Shown here: positions 46,924 through 58,799 of the stretch, in pieces
Numbering within the stretch: the first letter of the stretch is position 1
Layout: each line of letters opens with the position of its first letter
NCBI RefSeq assembly: GCF_036785885.1
Contig: NC_092324.1
Span: 24,975,001 to 25,039,000 of the forward strand
DNA: 64,000 bases
From: Coffea arabica
Lineage: Eukaryota > Streptophyta > Magnoliopsida > Gentianales > Rubiaceae
Direction: 5' to 3'
The notes under the pieces: generated by a model
Databases searched by the model: none
What the model was told of the DNA's origin: nothing
What the model saw: only the letters and a program-made list of their open reading frames with translations
Made by a program: the position numbers and the translations under genes

Positions 46924-48510
46924 TGACAGGTGTCGAGCCTGTGCAATAATAATTACTAAAAAGTCCTAATTACCACCACAATTAATTATAGAACAAATCC
47001 AAGTACTGGACCAGGGACTCTAGGTGTGCAATGGGTTGCTTGATTCACCCTGTTCCTGAAGAGTTTGCTTGATCCGATGTACCAGAATTGTCTATAAAAG
47101 TATTAAATTTGCATACAATGGCAAGTAGGGTTGATTCCGCAGGGAACGGATAAACAGTTGTTTCTTTCCAAGTCAAAAGAACAAAATTGGGGGATATTTA
47201 AGGGAATGAAGATGAAAATAAAATAAACAAAATTCAAAAGCTAACTCAACAAGTACAATTTACTAAAAATAGCAATTAATAAAATTTTACCCAAAGGATC
47301 AACTTTTCAGGCACGGTCCAATTAAATGGTCATCGATGCAAAGATATTTCATTCATTCGTCACTAGGTTGGTTATAGCTATCAACAAGCTCTGACAGCCA
47401 GTTTTTCCTTACTTTTTCGACAGCCAAGGTACGACCGTTGACTGCTTCTCTAACCAGAAAATAACCCTAGGTACGACCGTAGGAATTTAATTATCCAGTT
47501 GCATTAAAGCTAGAAAAATCCAACCCTAACCAATAAACACGCTAAGAGGGTTTATTTAAATTAAATCTTACGTTTCCCCAACACAAAGCGAATTATGGTG
47601 GTTGTCACCAGTTGTTAACTAAACGAACAATTATTGATTCAATTTAATTAACGTGACAGTAGACTATTAAATTAAATTAAATATCCGACCGTTGATACTC
47701 AATTAATAAAATACCCATGCACAATTAATCCAGAAAACGCACGAATAGTAACGAATTGGAAGAAATAATGAAAGTTTGATTAGATCTCACAGATATTATG
47801 GACCGCGCCTCCGCGTCGATCTTTGGGTAAAGAAGAAATCTAGCCGCTCCTCATCATATCAATCTCGCATGATTTAGTTGATATCATCCAATTAATTACC
47901 AAAAGGTTGCGAAAAGGAGAAATAACGAGGAGGTAGGCGAAAAGGCGTTGTCTCCTTTTGGGTTTCGTCTCCGTACTGGAGCCGAAATTACAAAACAAAA
48001 GTTAACGAAAAATTGTCCAGAGCAAGAGTAAAAACCAAGGAGTCAAAATCGTACAAAGCTAAAAGCTAGAGAGAGGTCTCCAACGTCTGACAGATGGGAA
48101 AAAGGAACTCAAGCTAATCTATCTATTGATTTTACGTGAATCTGGCTTTTCCTTTTTATATCTTCCCAGTAGCCGCCGCCAACAGAAGCAAAGAAACGTC
48201 GAGCAAGACTTGTCTAGGGGTTTTAATCCCATGCATCTCCGCGGTTCACGTGGACCTGACTTCCTAATTGTCCCTACTGCTACCAATCCCGCGAGTCCGG
48301 CTTTTGGGTATCCGTCTATAGTTTCTGGCGTGGGCAGGCCCTGAGATGAAAAGTCTTCCAGAAATTCTCCCCAAGATACCACTTTTAACACCAACCGCCT
48401 GCAATTTACACAAATATCAAATATGAGCAAAATCTCAATAATTAGCACAGTAAGTAACCAAAATTATGACCGAATAACATCGCAAATGGTGCCCAACAAT
48501 TGCTCTATCA
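46924..48510 (-). repeat. Athila-type 3' LTR
   Basis: On the minus strand it starts TGATAGAGCAATTGTTGGGC just after the purine tract and ends GCTCGACACCTGTCA. A TATA-like TATAAAAAGG lies at 48159-48150. Differences from the 5' LTR are mostly C/T or A/G exchanges. Confidence 0.92.
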
Positions 48511-48526
48511 AATCCCCCCACACCTA
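48511..48526 (-). other. Polypurine tract
   Basis: The minus strand reads TAGGTGTGGGGGGATT directly before the 3' LTR start; this is the plus-strand DNA priming site. Confidence 0.8.
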
Positions 48527-49369
48527 GACGATGCTTGTCCTCAATCATTGTGAAGCTCAAAAATACAATCAAGAAGGCAAAGGTCATGCAGTAATCTACA
48601 CTAACACAAGCATCCCGCATTCCTGACAACGTCGCCAAAGTTAGAACACGCCGGACAGGTAGTTATCCAAAGAGTATGAACAGGAATATTCGTCACCTAC
48701 AAGAGAATGTATGAATACAAGGAACGCTCAAATTAACATCACAAAATAACATTACCATAGGCTTGCACATTTATCACATCTCCACCACTCAAAAGTGAAC
48801 TAAATACAAAGATCAAAAGGACTTTAATAGGGTTGTAACGGGGCTTGGGTGAAAGGCGGGATAAGAAGGTAAAGATAGAGTGTAATGTGTCAAGAGAATG
48901 TCCGATATTTACTACATAATCTCACGCTTTCCCGGGAAAATTTCACAAGTAAGGCGTTTCCATTTGCTATTCTCACTGTGCAAGTGTCGCCAATTTTTTT
49001 TTTTTTCTAAGAATAGGCAGCTTGCAAGGCGTGGGCACGGCTTGTAGGCCGGAGTCTTCTGTTCACGAGCTTCTCTCTTTTTTTTTTTTTAAAAGGGAAC
49101 ATCTTACAAGGCGTGGGCACGCCCTGTAAGACAGAGTCTTCTGATCACCAGCTTATTGACGATTTCTCCCTTTTTTGTTCCAGATGCACAGAAACAGCAC
49201 CATACAAATTCTACTCTAACAATACTTGCGACCCTAGATTTATTTGCCTTGCACAAACGGCAAAGTCGCTAAGTAACAAAAATTGACAACAACTAATACT
49301 GTAGTTCTTGGGTTGCCTCCCAAACAGCGCCTTTTTTTAGTATCTTTGGTTAGATACAGTAGTAGCTAT

Positions 49370-50827
49370 TTACGCCACACAATTTGGGTCAGCAAGACAT
49401 ATGACCTCCACTTGCTCACTATTGAACCGCTCATAGTAAGGCTTTAGACGGTGACCATTTACAACGAACTTCTTCTCCGTTTTCAAACTCTGGATTTTCA
49501 TTGCACCATAATGAAAAATATTAGAAATAATAAATGGACCAATTCAACGCGAACGCAACTTACCGGCGAAAAGCTTAAGTCTTGAGTGATAAAGGAGGAC
49601 TTTTTGCCTTACTACAAATGACTTCCATGAGACTTGTTGCTCGTGAAAGATTTTGTTGTTCTCCTTATAAATTGCTGCGTTCTCATAGGCTTCGTTCCTT
49701 AGTTCCTCTAACTTTTGTAATTGGAGCTTTCTATGTCTCCCGGCATCCATAAGATCCATGTTACACCGCTTAAGCGCTCAGAATACCCTGTGTTCAAATT
49801 CCACCGGGAGGTAGCACGGCTTCCCAAAGACTAATCTGTATGGGGACATTTCAATCGCCGTTTTATATGCTGTGCGGTAGGCCCATAGAGCATCTTCCAA
49901 CTTCAAACTCCAATCCTTCCTATCAGGCCGCACCATCCTCTCTAGGATTGACTTAACCTCCTTATTCGACACTTTGGCCTGACCATTCGTCTGCGGATGG
50001 TAGGAAGTGGATACTTTGTGGAGCACGCCATACTTACGAAACAACGCAGTGACCGTCTTATTGCAAAAATGAGTGCCCCTGTCACTAACTACAGCTCTCG
50101 GCATTCCAAAGCGGACAAAAATATTAGACTTTATGAATTCTACAACCACTCTCGAATCGTTAGTTCGGGTGGCCTTTGCCTCCATTCATTTGGAAACATA
50201 ATCGATAGCAAGTAAAATGTACAAGAAACCAAAAGACGAGGGGAAGGGACCCATGAAATCTATACCCCAGACATTGAAAATTTCAACAAATAACATGGGG
50301 GTTTGACTCATTTGGTCTCTACGAGAAATATTTCCCGTCGTTTGACACTTATCACAAGATTTACAAAACAAGTATGCATCCTTAAACAGAGTAGGCTAGT
50401 AAAAACCATTTTCTAACACCTTACGAGCTGTCGACTTTGGCCCAAAGTGTCCTCCACATGCAAATGAATGACAAAAAGTTAGAATAGAGTGGAACACACC
50501 TGCACTTACACACCTTCTTATCACTTGATCCGCGCACTGCCTCCACAGGTAAGGGTCATCCCAAATATAGTATTTGGCATCACTTCTCAATTTATCTCTC
50601 TTAGCCTTCGGCCAACTTGTAGGTAATTGATTTGTTACCAAAAAATTGCCGATATCAGCATACCAAGGTACTGACGACTCAATGGCTAGCAAGTGCTCCT
50701 CAGGAAACGATTCTCTCAATGGCAGATCCTCTTTATTCATGAGCAAACGGCTCAAATGATCAGCCACCAAGTTCTCGGCTCCACTCTTATCTTTGATCTT
50801 TACATCGAACTCTTGTAAAAGCAAAAT
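49370..50827 (-). pseudogene. Athila-type integrase (with end of RNase H linker), stop-interrupted
   Basis: This part carries the linker after RNase H, the zinc-binding HHCC region (GGHFGPKSTARKVL, then CKSCDKCQTTG), the core domain with Asp in WGIDFMGPF and Asp in SDRGTHF, and a C-terminal domain (ERFNSEQVEV) ending at TAA 49370. At the third catalytic site the sequence reads [10 protein letters not shown]; the family normally has Glu where Lys stands, so the active site looks dead. Internal stops lie at 50396-50398, 50186-50188, 49778-49780 and 49544-49546, with no frameshift. Integrase would insert the element's cDNA into chromosomes. Confidence 0.85.
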
Positions 50828-52162
50828 TCACCTTATGAGCCTTGGTTTTGCATCCTTTTTCGCCAACAAGTACCTCAAGACTGCATGATCAGAGAAAACA
50901 ATTACCTTTGAACCCAATAAATATGACCTAAATTTTTCTAGTGCAAAAACAATGGCTAGTAGTTCTTTTTCCATCGTGGAGTAGTTAAATTGGGCTCCAT
51001 TCAATGCTCTCGATGCATAGTAGATCGCGTGCGCCGCCTTGCCTATCCTTTGCTCCAACACGGCTCCTACGGCATAATCACTCGTGTCGCACATGATTTC
51101 AAACGGCAGGCTCCAATCTGGGGGTTGAATGATGGGCGGCGATATCAACGATTCCTTCAATTTATTAAAAGCCACCTTGCATTCATCGGTGAAATCGAAT
51201 GGCACGTCCTTTTGTAGCAACTTGAATAGGAGAGCTCCGATTTTTGAGAAATCCTTAATGAACCTCCTATAGAACCCTGCATGGTCCAAAAAGGAACGTA
51301 CTTCCCGTACACATATGGGGTAAAGTAGAGCAGAAATAAGATCTATTTTAATTTTGTCTACCTCTATTCCCTTAGCCGACACAACGTACCCTAAGACAAT
51401 ACCATACTCTACCATGAAGTGACATTTTTTCCACTTAAGAACCAAATTCGTTTCTATGCATCTTTTCAAAATTAGAGCTAGATTATCAAGACATTCATCA
51501 AAACTATTCCCGTATACACTAAAATCATCCATGAACATCTCAATAATTTTTTCTACATATTCGGAGAAAATACTTACCATACATCTTTGGAAAGTTGCTG
51601 GAGCATTATAGAGACCGAAAGGCATCCGACGGTAAGAAAATGTACCAAATGGGCAGGTGAATGTAGTCTTTTCCTGGTCCTCCGACGCTATCGCGATCTG
51701 AAAGTATCCTGAAAAATTATCCAAGAAACAATAGTAAATACGACTAGTCAATCTTTCTATCATTTGGTCAACAAAAGGAAAAGAGAAATGGTCCTTTTCC
51801 GTCACAGAATTTAGCCTTTGGTAGTCAATGCACTGGCGCCAGCCTATAACTTTCTTGACTGGAACCATCTCACCCTCCTGGTTTTCCTCTACGGTCACTC
51901 TCGCTTTTTTCGGAATCACTTGAACGGGTCTCACCCAAGGACTGTTCGAGATAGTAAAGATAATCCCCACCTCTAGGAGTTTAAGTATCTCAACTTCCAT
52001 CATCAGGGGATTCAACCTCCGCTGTGCCTGTCTCACCGGTTTCGCATCATTCTCGAGCCTTATCTGGTGCATGCATAAGAACAGCCTTATTCCTTTGATA
52101 TCTGCTATACTTCACCCAATCACCTCCTTATGATCCCTAAGGAGTTGCACCAGTCTGTCCTC
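50828..52162 (-). pseudogene. Athila-type reverse transcriptase and RNase H, stop-interrupted
   Basis: Reverse transcriptase motifs run in order: [31 protein letters not shown] (here [16 protein letters not shown]), [22 protein letters not shown], and the catalytic [14 protein letters not shown]. The RNase H domain follows: Asp in [12 protein letters not shown], Glu in [12 protein letters not shown] and Asp in [11 protein letters not shown]. The frame is open from 52111 to 50831. Stops lie at 52112-52114 (TGA, before SIADIKGI) and 50828-50830 (TGA). It would copy the element RNA into DNA. Confidence 0.9.
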
Positions 52163-53224
52163 TTAACTTGGAGATAGGTGTGCAGAAATGATCCCCGGAA
52201 GCGTCTCTCGGTCTCCCAAGAATGCATACTTTGGATGTTTCGGGAGCGGCTTAAGTTCTAACTCCGGTGCCTGCACAATTGAAAGAAGCAACTTTGTCTG
52301 AATTTCTAGCACAAAAAGAGAAATAAGCTCATACCTTGGGGGCATGGTTGGAAGTGAGTGTAATGCTTCTACTGCATGGTGCAACTCATCCCTCATATCC
52401 ACATTAAGAGCTACACCCAATTCAAGAGGCTTGGTCAAGGCCACTTCCAATGCGTCTTTACCATCCATTTCAAAAATTTCTTGTACAATGGGCTCAATAA
52501 CACTCAAAGCAAAGACTGAGTTAGATTTCTCTGGATATTTCATCATCTCAAAAATATTGAAATTTACTTTTGCACCATCAAATTTCATTGATAAAATACC
52601 CTCATTCACATCTATTTTAGTCCTAACAGTGCTAAGAAACGGTCTACCTAACAAAATAGGTGACGGATTTAACGACTTTTCATCTCCCATATCTAGGATA
52701 TAAAAATCTGCTGGAAAAACTAACTCATTTACCTGAACCAAAACATCCTCAATCAGCCCCTCCGGATAAGCATTGATGCGGTCAGTTAGTTGCATTGTGA
52801 TGGCCGTTTCTTTTAATAGCCCAAGATTTAGAGAAGCATAAATGGTTTTTGACATCACGTTGATTGACGCCCCTAAATCTAACATTGCTTTTCTAATAGG
52901 TGTATCTCCTATTTTGCAAGGGATCGTAAACATACCTGGATCCCCACACTTGGGTGGAAGTTTTCTTTGGAGTATGGCTGATACGTTTTCTCCCACCGCT
53001 ACTCGTTCGTCCCCTCTCAACTTCCTCTTATGAGTGCATAAATTCTTAAGGAATTTTGCGTACTTTGGTACTTGCTTAATTGCATCCAACAAGGGGATGT
53101 TGATCTCCACTTTTCGAAATACATCCAGGATCTCCTTTTCTTTCTCAGCCTTCTTCGTCTTCTCCAACCTGCATGGAAAAGGAGGTAAATTAGATTTAAT
53201 GAGTATTGATGGAGTAAGAGTTAC
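52163..53224 (-). pseudogene. Athila-type aspartic protease region
   Basis: The active-site loop MLDLGASINVMS lies near 52875-52840, followed by the flap-like segment and ILLGRPFLST, the usual end of plant retropepsins. The preceding 60 or so residues (KVEINIPLLDAIKQVPKYAKFLK) are a conserved Athila block between Gag and protease. It is open from 53224 to 52166 and closed by TAA at 52163-52165. The enzyme would process the polyprotein. Confidence 0.88.
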
Positions 53225-54673
53225 CTAAAGGTCTCCACGAATGCGTCCTTCTTCTTCCATCTCCTTCTCGATCTCGTCTTCACTTTTACTCTTTAGGTTC
53301 GTGGTCTTAGGCCCCTCCACTTCTTTGCCACTCCTCAGTATCGTAGCACTCACGTTTTTCGGATTCGCCTCGGGTTGTGATGGCAATTTTTCGAAAACTT
53401 GGGACTCTAAGCGGTTAATTGCAGTAGCCATATGGCTTATTTGAATCTCCAGATTTTTCATACCCGATCTGGTTTCCTGCTGGAACTGAGCAGTGCTCGT
53501 GACCAAGGACCTAATTTCTTATTGGAGCTGAGTAGTACTCGTAGCCAGACTCTTGACAATATCCTCCAAAGAGCCTCCTGAATTGGAGGGCGAAAGTTGA
53601 GGCTTGGGTTGCCATGGTTGCTGAAATCTCGGTGGATGATTTGAGAATGAATTCTGTAGCCTGTTCCCATAGCTGAAGTTGGGGTGATCTCTCCAACCCG
53701 GATTGTACGTGTTGGAGTACGGATCGTACTGCCTACGAGGCGCGGGTACGCCTCCAACCATGTTAACTTGTTCAGCCCCATTCTCTTGTAGAATAGGGCA
53801 TGAGTCAGTGAAATGCCCCACGTTTGTGCAAATTCCACAGACCTTTGCTTGATGCACGTTCCCCACAGCTAATTGGCGAACGAAAGATGTTAGTTCCGAT
53901 AGTTGCTACTGAATGGAAGACGTCTCTACCTCGTTAACCCTACGAGTAGGGTTACTCTCGCGAGAGCCAAACTGCTGAGAATTTTCTGCCACAACTTCAA
54001 TAAGCAGCCATGCTTCCCTCGGTGTCTTATTTGCCAGTACTCCCCCACTTGCAGCATCAATGATACTCCTATCAGACGACTGTAATCCCTCATAGAAATA
54101 TTGGATCAATAGTTGTTCACTAATTTGATGCTGTGGGCATCTAGTACACAACTTATTGAATCTCTCCCAATAGTCATATAGGGATTCTCCAGAATACTGC
54201 TTAATACTACATATCTCCTTTCTCAGACTTGCAGCCCGGAATGCAGGGAAGAATTTTTCCAAAAATTTCTTTTTCAGTTGGGCCCATGTTGTGAGACTAC
54301 CTGCAGGTAGGTAGTACAACCAATCCTTTGCTGCATCCTTGAGGGAGAAAGAAAAGGCTCTTAGATTGATCTGCTCCTCAGTAATTCCTGGAGGCTTCAT
54401 ACTGGAGCATACCACATCGAATTCTTGGATGTTTTTATGGAGTTCCTCACCCGAGAGGTCATAGAACGTGGGTAAGAGGTGAATTAATCCCGACTTCTGT
54501 TCGAAAGAGCTATTCTCAGCTAGAGTTGGAAATGTGATGCACAACGGCTGCTGAGGCAATTCCGGAGCAACTAGCTCCTTTAGTGTTCTTGCATTCGCCA
54601 TAGGGATGTTCTCTTGACCTGGATCACTTGAATTATCACCACTTGAATCTGTTGATTCAATCTCTGGATCCAA
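53225..54673 (-). pseudogene. Athila-type Gag, stop-interrupted
   Basis: It starts at ATG 54673 (MDPEIESTDSSGDNSS). The retrotransposon Gag domain (LKDAAKDWLYYLPAGSLTTW, KKFLEKFFPAFR, SGESLYDYWERF) is intact down to 53909. After a TAG at 53906-53908 the same frame continues with a zinc knuckle CGICTNVGHFTDSC (C-x2-C-x4-H-x4-C) near 53830. Further stops lie at 53519-53521 and 53225-53227. No frameshift occurs. Gag would form the particle that packages element RNA. Confidence 0.9.
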
Positions 54674-54863
54674 TCTCTGAGATGCAGTACTAGATTGCTT
54701 CTTTCTGAGCTGTCTAGTCTCTTTCCTAGTTTAGCGCGCAGTCTTCTCTACTTTTGGGTCGAAAATCAATTCGCCTGTACGAGAAGAACGAGACATAAAC
54801 TAGAAAAATGCCAGACAAATTCAAAGAGAACAACTTAAAAAGAAACAAAATTAACCAAAACAC

Positions 54864-54884
54864 CGTTCCCCGGCAACGGCGCCA
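54864..54884 (-). other. Primer binding site, tRNA-Asp type
   Basis: The minus strand reads TGGCGCCGTTGCCGGGGA, the standard Athila/Tat primer site, starting five bases after the LTR end at 54890. Confidence 0.9.
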
Positions 54885-54889
54885 AAAAT

Positions 54890-56478
54890 TGACTGGTGTC
54901 TAGTCTGTGCAATAATAATTACTAAAAAGTCCTAATTACCATCACAATTAATTATAGAACAAATCCAAGTACTGGAGCAGGGACTCTAGGTGTGCAATGG
55001 GTTGCTTGATTCACCCTGTTCCTGAAGAGTTTGTTTGATCCGATATATCAGAATTATCTATAAAGGTATTAAATTTGCATATAATGGCAAGTAGGGTCAA
55101 TTCCACAGGGAACGGATAAGCAGTTGTTTCTTTCCAAATCAAAAGAACAAAATTGGGGGATATTTAAGAGAATGAAGATGAAAATAAAATAAACAAAATT
55201 CAAAAGCTAACTCAACAAGTACAATTTACTAAAAATAGCAATTAATAAAATTCTATCCAAAGGATCAACTTTTCAAGAACGGTCCAATTAAATGATCGTC
55301 GATGCAAAGATATTTCATTCATTCGTCACTAGGTTGGTTATAACTATCAACAAATTCTGACAGCCAGTTTTTCCTTACATTTTCGACAGCCAAGGTACGA
55401 CCGTTGACTGCTTCTCTAATCAGAAAATAACCCCAGGTACGATCGTAGGAATTTAATTATCCAGTTGCATTAAAACTAGAAAAACCTAATCCTAACCAAT
55501 AAACACACTAAGAGGGTTTATTTAAATTAGATCTTACGTTCCCCAACACAAAACCAATTATGGTGGTTGTCACCAATTGTCAACTAAACGAAAAATTACG
55601 GATTCAATTTAATTAACGTGACAGTAGGCTATTAAATTAAATTAAATATCCGACCGTTGATACTCAATTAATAAAATACCCATACACAATTAATTCGGAA
55701 AACGCACGAACAGTAACGAATTGGAATAAATAATGAAAGTTTGATTAGATCTCACAGATATTATGGGCCGCGCCTCCGCATCGACCTTTGGGTAGAGAAG
55801 AAACCTAGCCGCTCCTCATCATATCAATCTCGCGTGATTTAGTTGATATCATCCAATTAATTACCAAAAGGTTGCGAAAAGGAGAAATAACGAGGAGGTA
55901 GGCGAAAAGGCGTTGTCTCCTTTTGGGTTTCGTCTCCGTACTGGAGCCGAAATTACAAAACAAAAGTTAACGAAAAATTGTCCAGAGCACGAGTAAAAAT
56001 CAAGGAGTCAAAATCGTACAAAGCTAAAAGCAAGAGAGAGGTCTCCAACGTCTGACAGATGGGAAAAAGGAACTCAAGCTAATCTATCTATTGATTTTAC
56101 GTGAATCTAGCTTTTCCTTTTTATATCTTCCCAGCAGCCGCCGCCAGCAGAAGCAAAGAAACGTCAAGAAGCAAGACTTGTCTAGGGGTTTTAATCCCAT
56201 GCATCTCCGCGGTTCACATGGACCTGACTTCCTAATTGGCCCTGCTGTTACCAATCCCGCGGGTCCGGCTTTTGGGTATTCTTCTATAATTTCCGGCGTG
56301 GGCATGCCCTGAGATGAAAAGTCTTCCGAAAATTCTCCCCAAGATACCACTTTTAACACCAACTGCCTGCAATTTACACAAATATCAAATATGAACAAAA
56401 TCTCAATAATTAGCACAGTAAGTAACCAAAATTATGACCAAATAACATCGCAAATGGTGCCCAACAATTGTTCTATCA
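54890..56478 (-). repeat. Athila-type 5' LTR
   Basis: Matches 46924-48510 over its whole length, starting TGATAGAACAATTGTTGGGC and ending ACTAGACACCAGTCA on the minus strand. A TATA-like sequence lies at 56125-56116. A 110-codon frame inside (56416-56084) has a counterpart in the other LTR and is not considered a gene. Confidence 0.92.
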
Positions 56479-56483
56479 CTTAA

Positions 56484-58287
56484 TCTGTGCGTGTCCTTAA
56501 GCATGAGAAAAAAAACCAATTAAATACAAATAATGACCATATTTCAATACTATTATTGCCAAAGCAACCCTTCCAAGCTAGCATCAAGAATTAAATAATG
56601 AAAACTAAAGAGTCATTACTTCAGTTAACTTTTAACACCATCAACTTATTCAACTCTGGCTAACTAAACTAAATATATAAAATACTTAATAAGTATTTTT
56701 CCATAAATGGCCCAGCCAATAAACAAAATCTCAAACAAATTACTACATGGATTCGCAGCTAGTATTATAATCCACATATTTTTCTTATTTTTCTTCTTAT
56801 GTTTTTTAAAAAATTCCGCCGCACTTAAAATGTTTTCACATTTTAACAGGGGAAATGTACTTAATTCTAAATCGTTCAAGCCTTTTGACACGAATTTCGA
56901 CATCTCCCAAATGAAGAAACCTGTTTACTCAACTTTCACTGTTTAGGAATTATACACTCATAGCTATCGTTACTGTTTAGTGCAAAACTTGACATTTACT
57001 TAATAAGAACCTCTAGTTACTAGACAACGACAAATAGCAAAGTATAATTAAATTAACAAACACATATGTTCAAATTCACAAAAACACAAAAAGCTTGCAT
57101 CATATCCTAATAATATGGAGAGGTAAAATTAATAATTAGGCCAAATTTACAAGAAAAATATTAAAAAAAATATTTACAATACCTAAAAAGGTTAACCAAA
57201 ATTGAAAAAGTCTCAAAATACCAAATATTCGCCAAAGAAGTGCTCCAAAGCAACACCATTGAACATTTAACACATTTATATAGATAAACCTTAACAATAA
57301 TAATACTTCAACTACACGCCATTGCATATTAGGGAATAGAGAATAAGAACACAAATTTTAAAAATTTTAACCAAAATTGTCACTTCACCTATTTATTCCT
57401 CCCAGACACTTGAGACAATATTGTTCTCAATGTTGGGGAGAAAAATAAAGAAATACAAGCAATGATAGAGGTGAAAGTAAAACTCTTATGATATAAACTG
57501 ATGTACTAGTGAAGCTTGAGAAGCTGTCTCAACAAAATAGAAAAACAAGACAATGCTACCAATAGGAGTTAAGCACACCACCAATTAACCTAGACTAGAG
57601 AGCAATAAAATTCTAAAGGAATAAACACCAATACCAATCCCAGATTCAAGAGAAAAATATTTAAAAAAATTTAAAAAAAAAGTCGAGTTTTCTCTCGAGA
57701 AGTGCTAAGTTTAATGTCTTTATTTAGACAAGACTAGATGGAGTCATGGTGGATAAAATGTCTCAAATAATTTCACTGTTTCCATTGTGTGATCTTGAGA
57801 TCTATCATAATTGGCCTTATCAAAATTGCACTCCTGTACCACTTTTGGTACTTTCTCAAATTTTGCAGCACTTAAAGAAGATGAGAGATTCATAGAAAAA
57901 AAAAATCATGATTCAAATGAGACGCCATTGGATATGTAGCACAATTAACTATTTCAATGTTATCATCTTTAACATCCAAATTTAATACAATCATAGAATT
58001 CACTGGATCTTTAAAACATTCTTTTTCAATTGCTTTAGCACTAGAGGGATCAATTGCATCAACTTGAACATGAGATTCCTCAAAAAAATGAATATTTCAA
58101 AGCACGAAAAACATTGAATTTCTCTTTTTCATTGCTGATACCCAAGTCAATTTCCCTTTTGGCACATTAATTATCGCCCCTCCAGTGGCCAAGAATGACC
58201 TACAAAATATTATAGCCATACAAGTATTGTCTTCCATATCCAAGATAAGAAAATCTGTAGAAAAACAAATTTACTGACTTTGATGAG
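56484..58287 (-). mobile_element. Older gypsy-type remnant hosting both neighbours
   Basis: This is the continuation of the sequence cut at 46923 by the Athila-type element. Around 57395-57415 the minus strand reads GTCTGGGAGGAATAAATAGG after AACATTGAGAACAATATTGT, resembling the 3' end of a gypsy internal region with a purine tract. A protease fragment lies at about 57850-58287. Its right end is cut by the Tat-type element at 58288. Confidence 0.5.
57850..58287 (-). pseudogene. Retropepsin fragment of an older gypsy element
   Basis: In one minus-strand frame from about 58253 the translation reads DFLILDMEDNTCMAIIFCRS, then FLATGGAIINVPKGKLTW, the region after the active site of plant gypsy proteases (compare DFYILDMGDE and LLGRPFLST in the Athila element next door). 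A TGA and an upstream frameshift interrupt it, and the active-site Asp loop is missing because the Tat-type element cuts in at 58288. More acidic, protease-distal sequence continues to about 57900. Confidence 0.6.
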
Positions 58288-58768
58288 TGTAGTGGGGCCA
58301 ATCTACAAGAGCCACGTGTCAGTTCGGGCATGATGACCTGGCAGTTCGGACAAACAGTTTAGGCAGGAGGGACGACAATTCGCGCGTGACCGCCGCCTCC
58401 CAGCTGGATGGGCCTGGTGAGCCGCAGCCCCCGAACCTTTCGGAGTTAGCAGATGAAACCCTAGAAAGACTCTCTTTCTCTTTCTAGTCGGACTCCTAAT
58501 CTTATAAGGAAACTACTACCCAGAAGCTTATTAATACACCACCACAAGACAAAGCATGGTACGCCTTTTTCTACAGTAATCAATATTGTTGCTCTATAGC
58601 TATTGCTAACTTGACCGTCAGAGTCACAACGGGGACCTAGTCTCGCTGTTCATCCTCCCTACCTTAGCAGGTCAGCTCACTTACCCCGCTCGTGCATCAG
58701 TTCGTTCCTTCTCAGTTCGCGCAACCTGGTGCCATTTAGTTCGGATCGCGTTCTCGGCAGTCGCATCA
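58288..58768 (+). repeat. Tat-type 5' LTR
   Basis: It starts TGTAGTGGGGCCAATCTACA and ends CGGCAGTCGCATCA, one base before the primer site. A TATA-like TATAAGG at 58503-58509 could be the promoter. The end is inferred from the primer site, since the partner LTR is not visible. Confidence 0.75.
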
Positions 58769-58769
58769 G

Positions 58770-58788
58770 TTGGCGTCATCTGTGGGAA
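58770..58788 (+). other. Primer binding site of Tat-type element
   Basis: TTGGCGTCATCTGTGGGAA is a two-base variant of the TTGGCGCCGTCTGTGGGAA primer site common in plant Tat/Retand elements; the changes are C to T and G to A. Confidence 0.75.
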
Positions 58789-58799
58789 ACGCAATTCTT

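Larger units (their letters stand above)
46924..56478 (-). mobile_element. Full-length Athila-type LTR retrotransposon, CTTAA duplication
   Basis: A 9555-bp element with LTRs of 1587 and 1589 bp, a tRNA-Asp-type primer site, a purine tract, and identical CTTAA at 46919-46923 and 56479-56483. Internal order on the minus strand is Gag, protease, reverse transcriptase, RNase H, integrase, all in one frame (54673 down to 49370). The Gag type, FMDD reverse transcriptase motif and primer site fit the Athila lineage of Ty3/gypsy. No envelope-like frame follows integrase. Ten in-frame stops make it non-autonomous. Confidence 0.92.

Noticed and set aside
48119..48448. A 109-codon minus-strand frame with a 110-codon counterpart at 56084-56416
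   Set aside because: Both lie at the same place in the two Athila-type LTRs; the similarity is LTR identity, and the frame covers promoter-like sequence. Not a gene.
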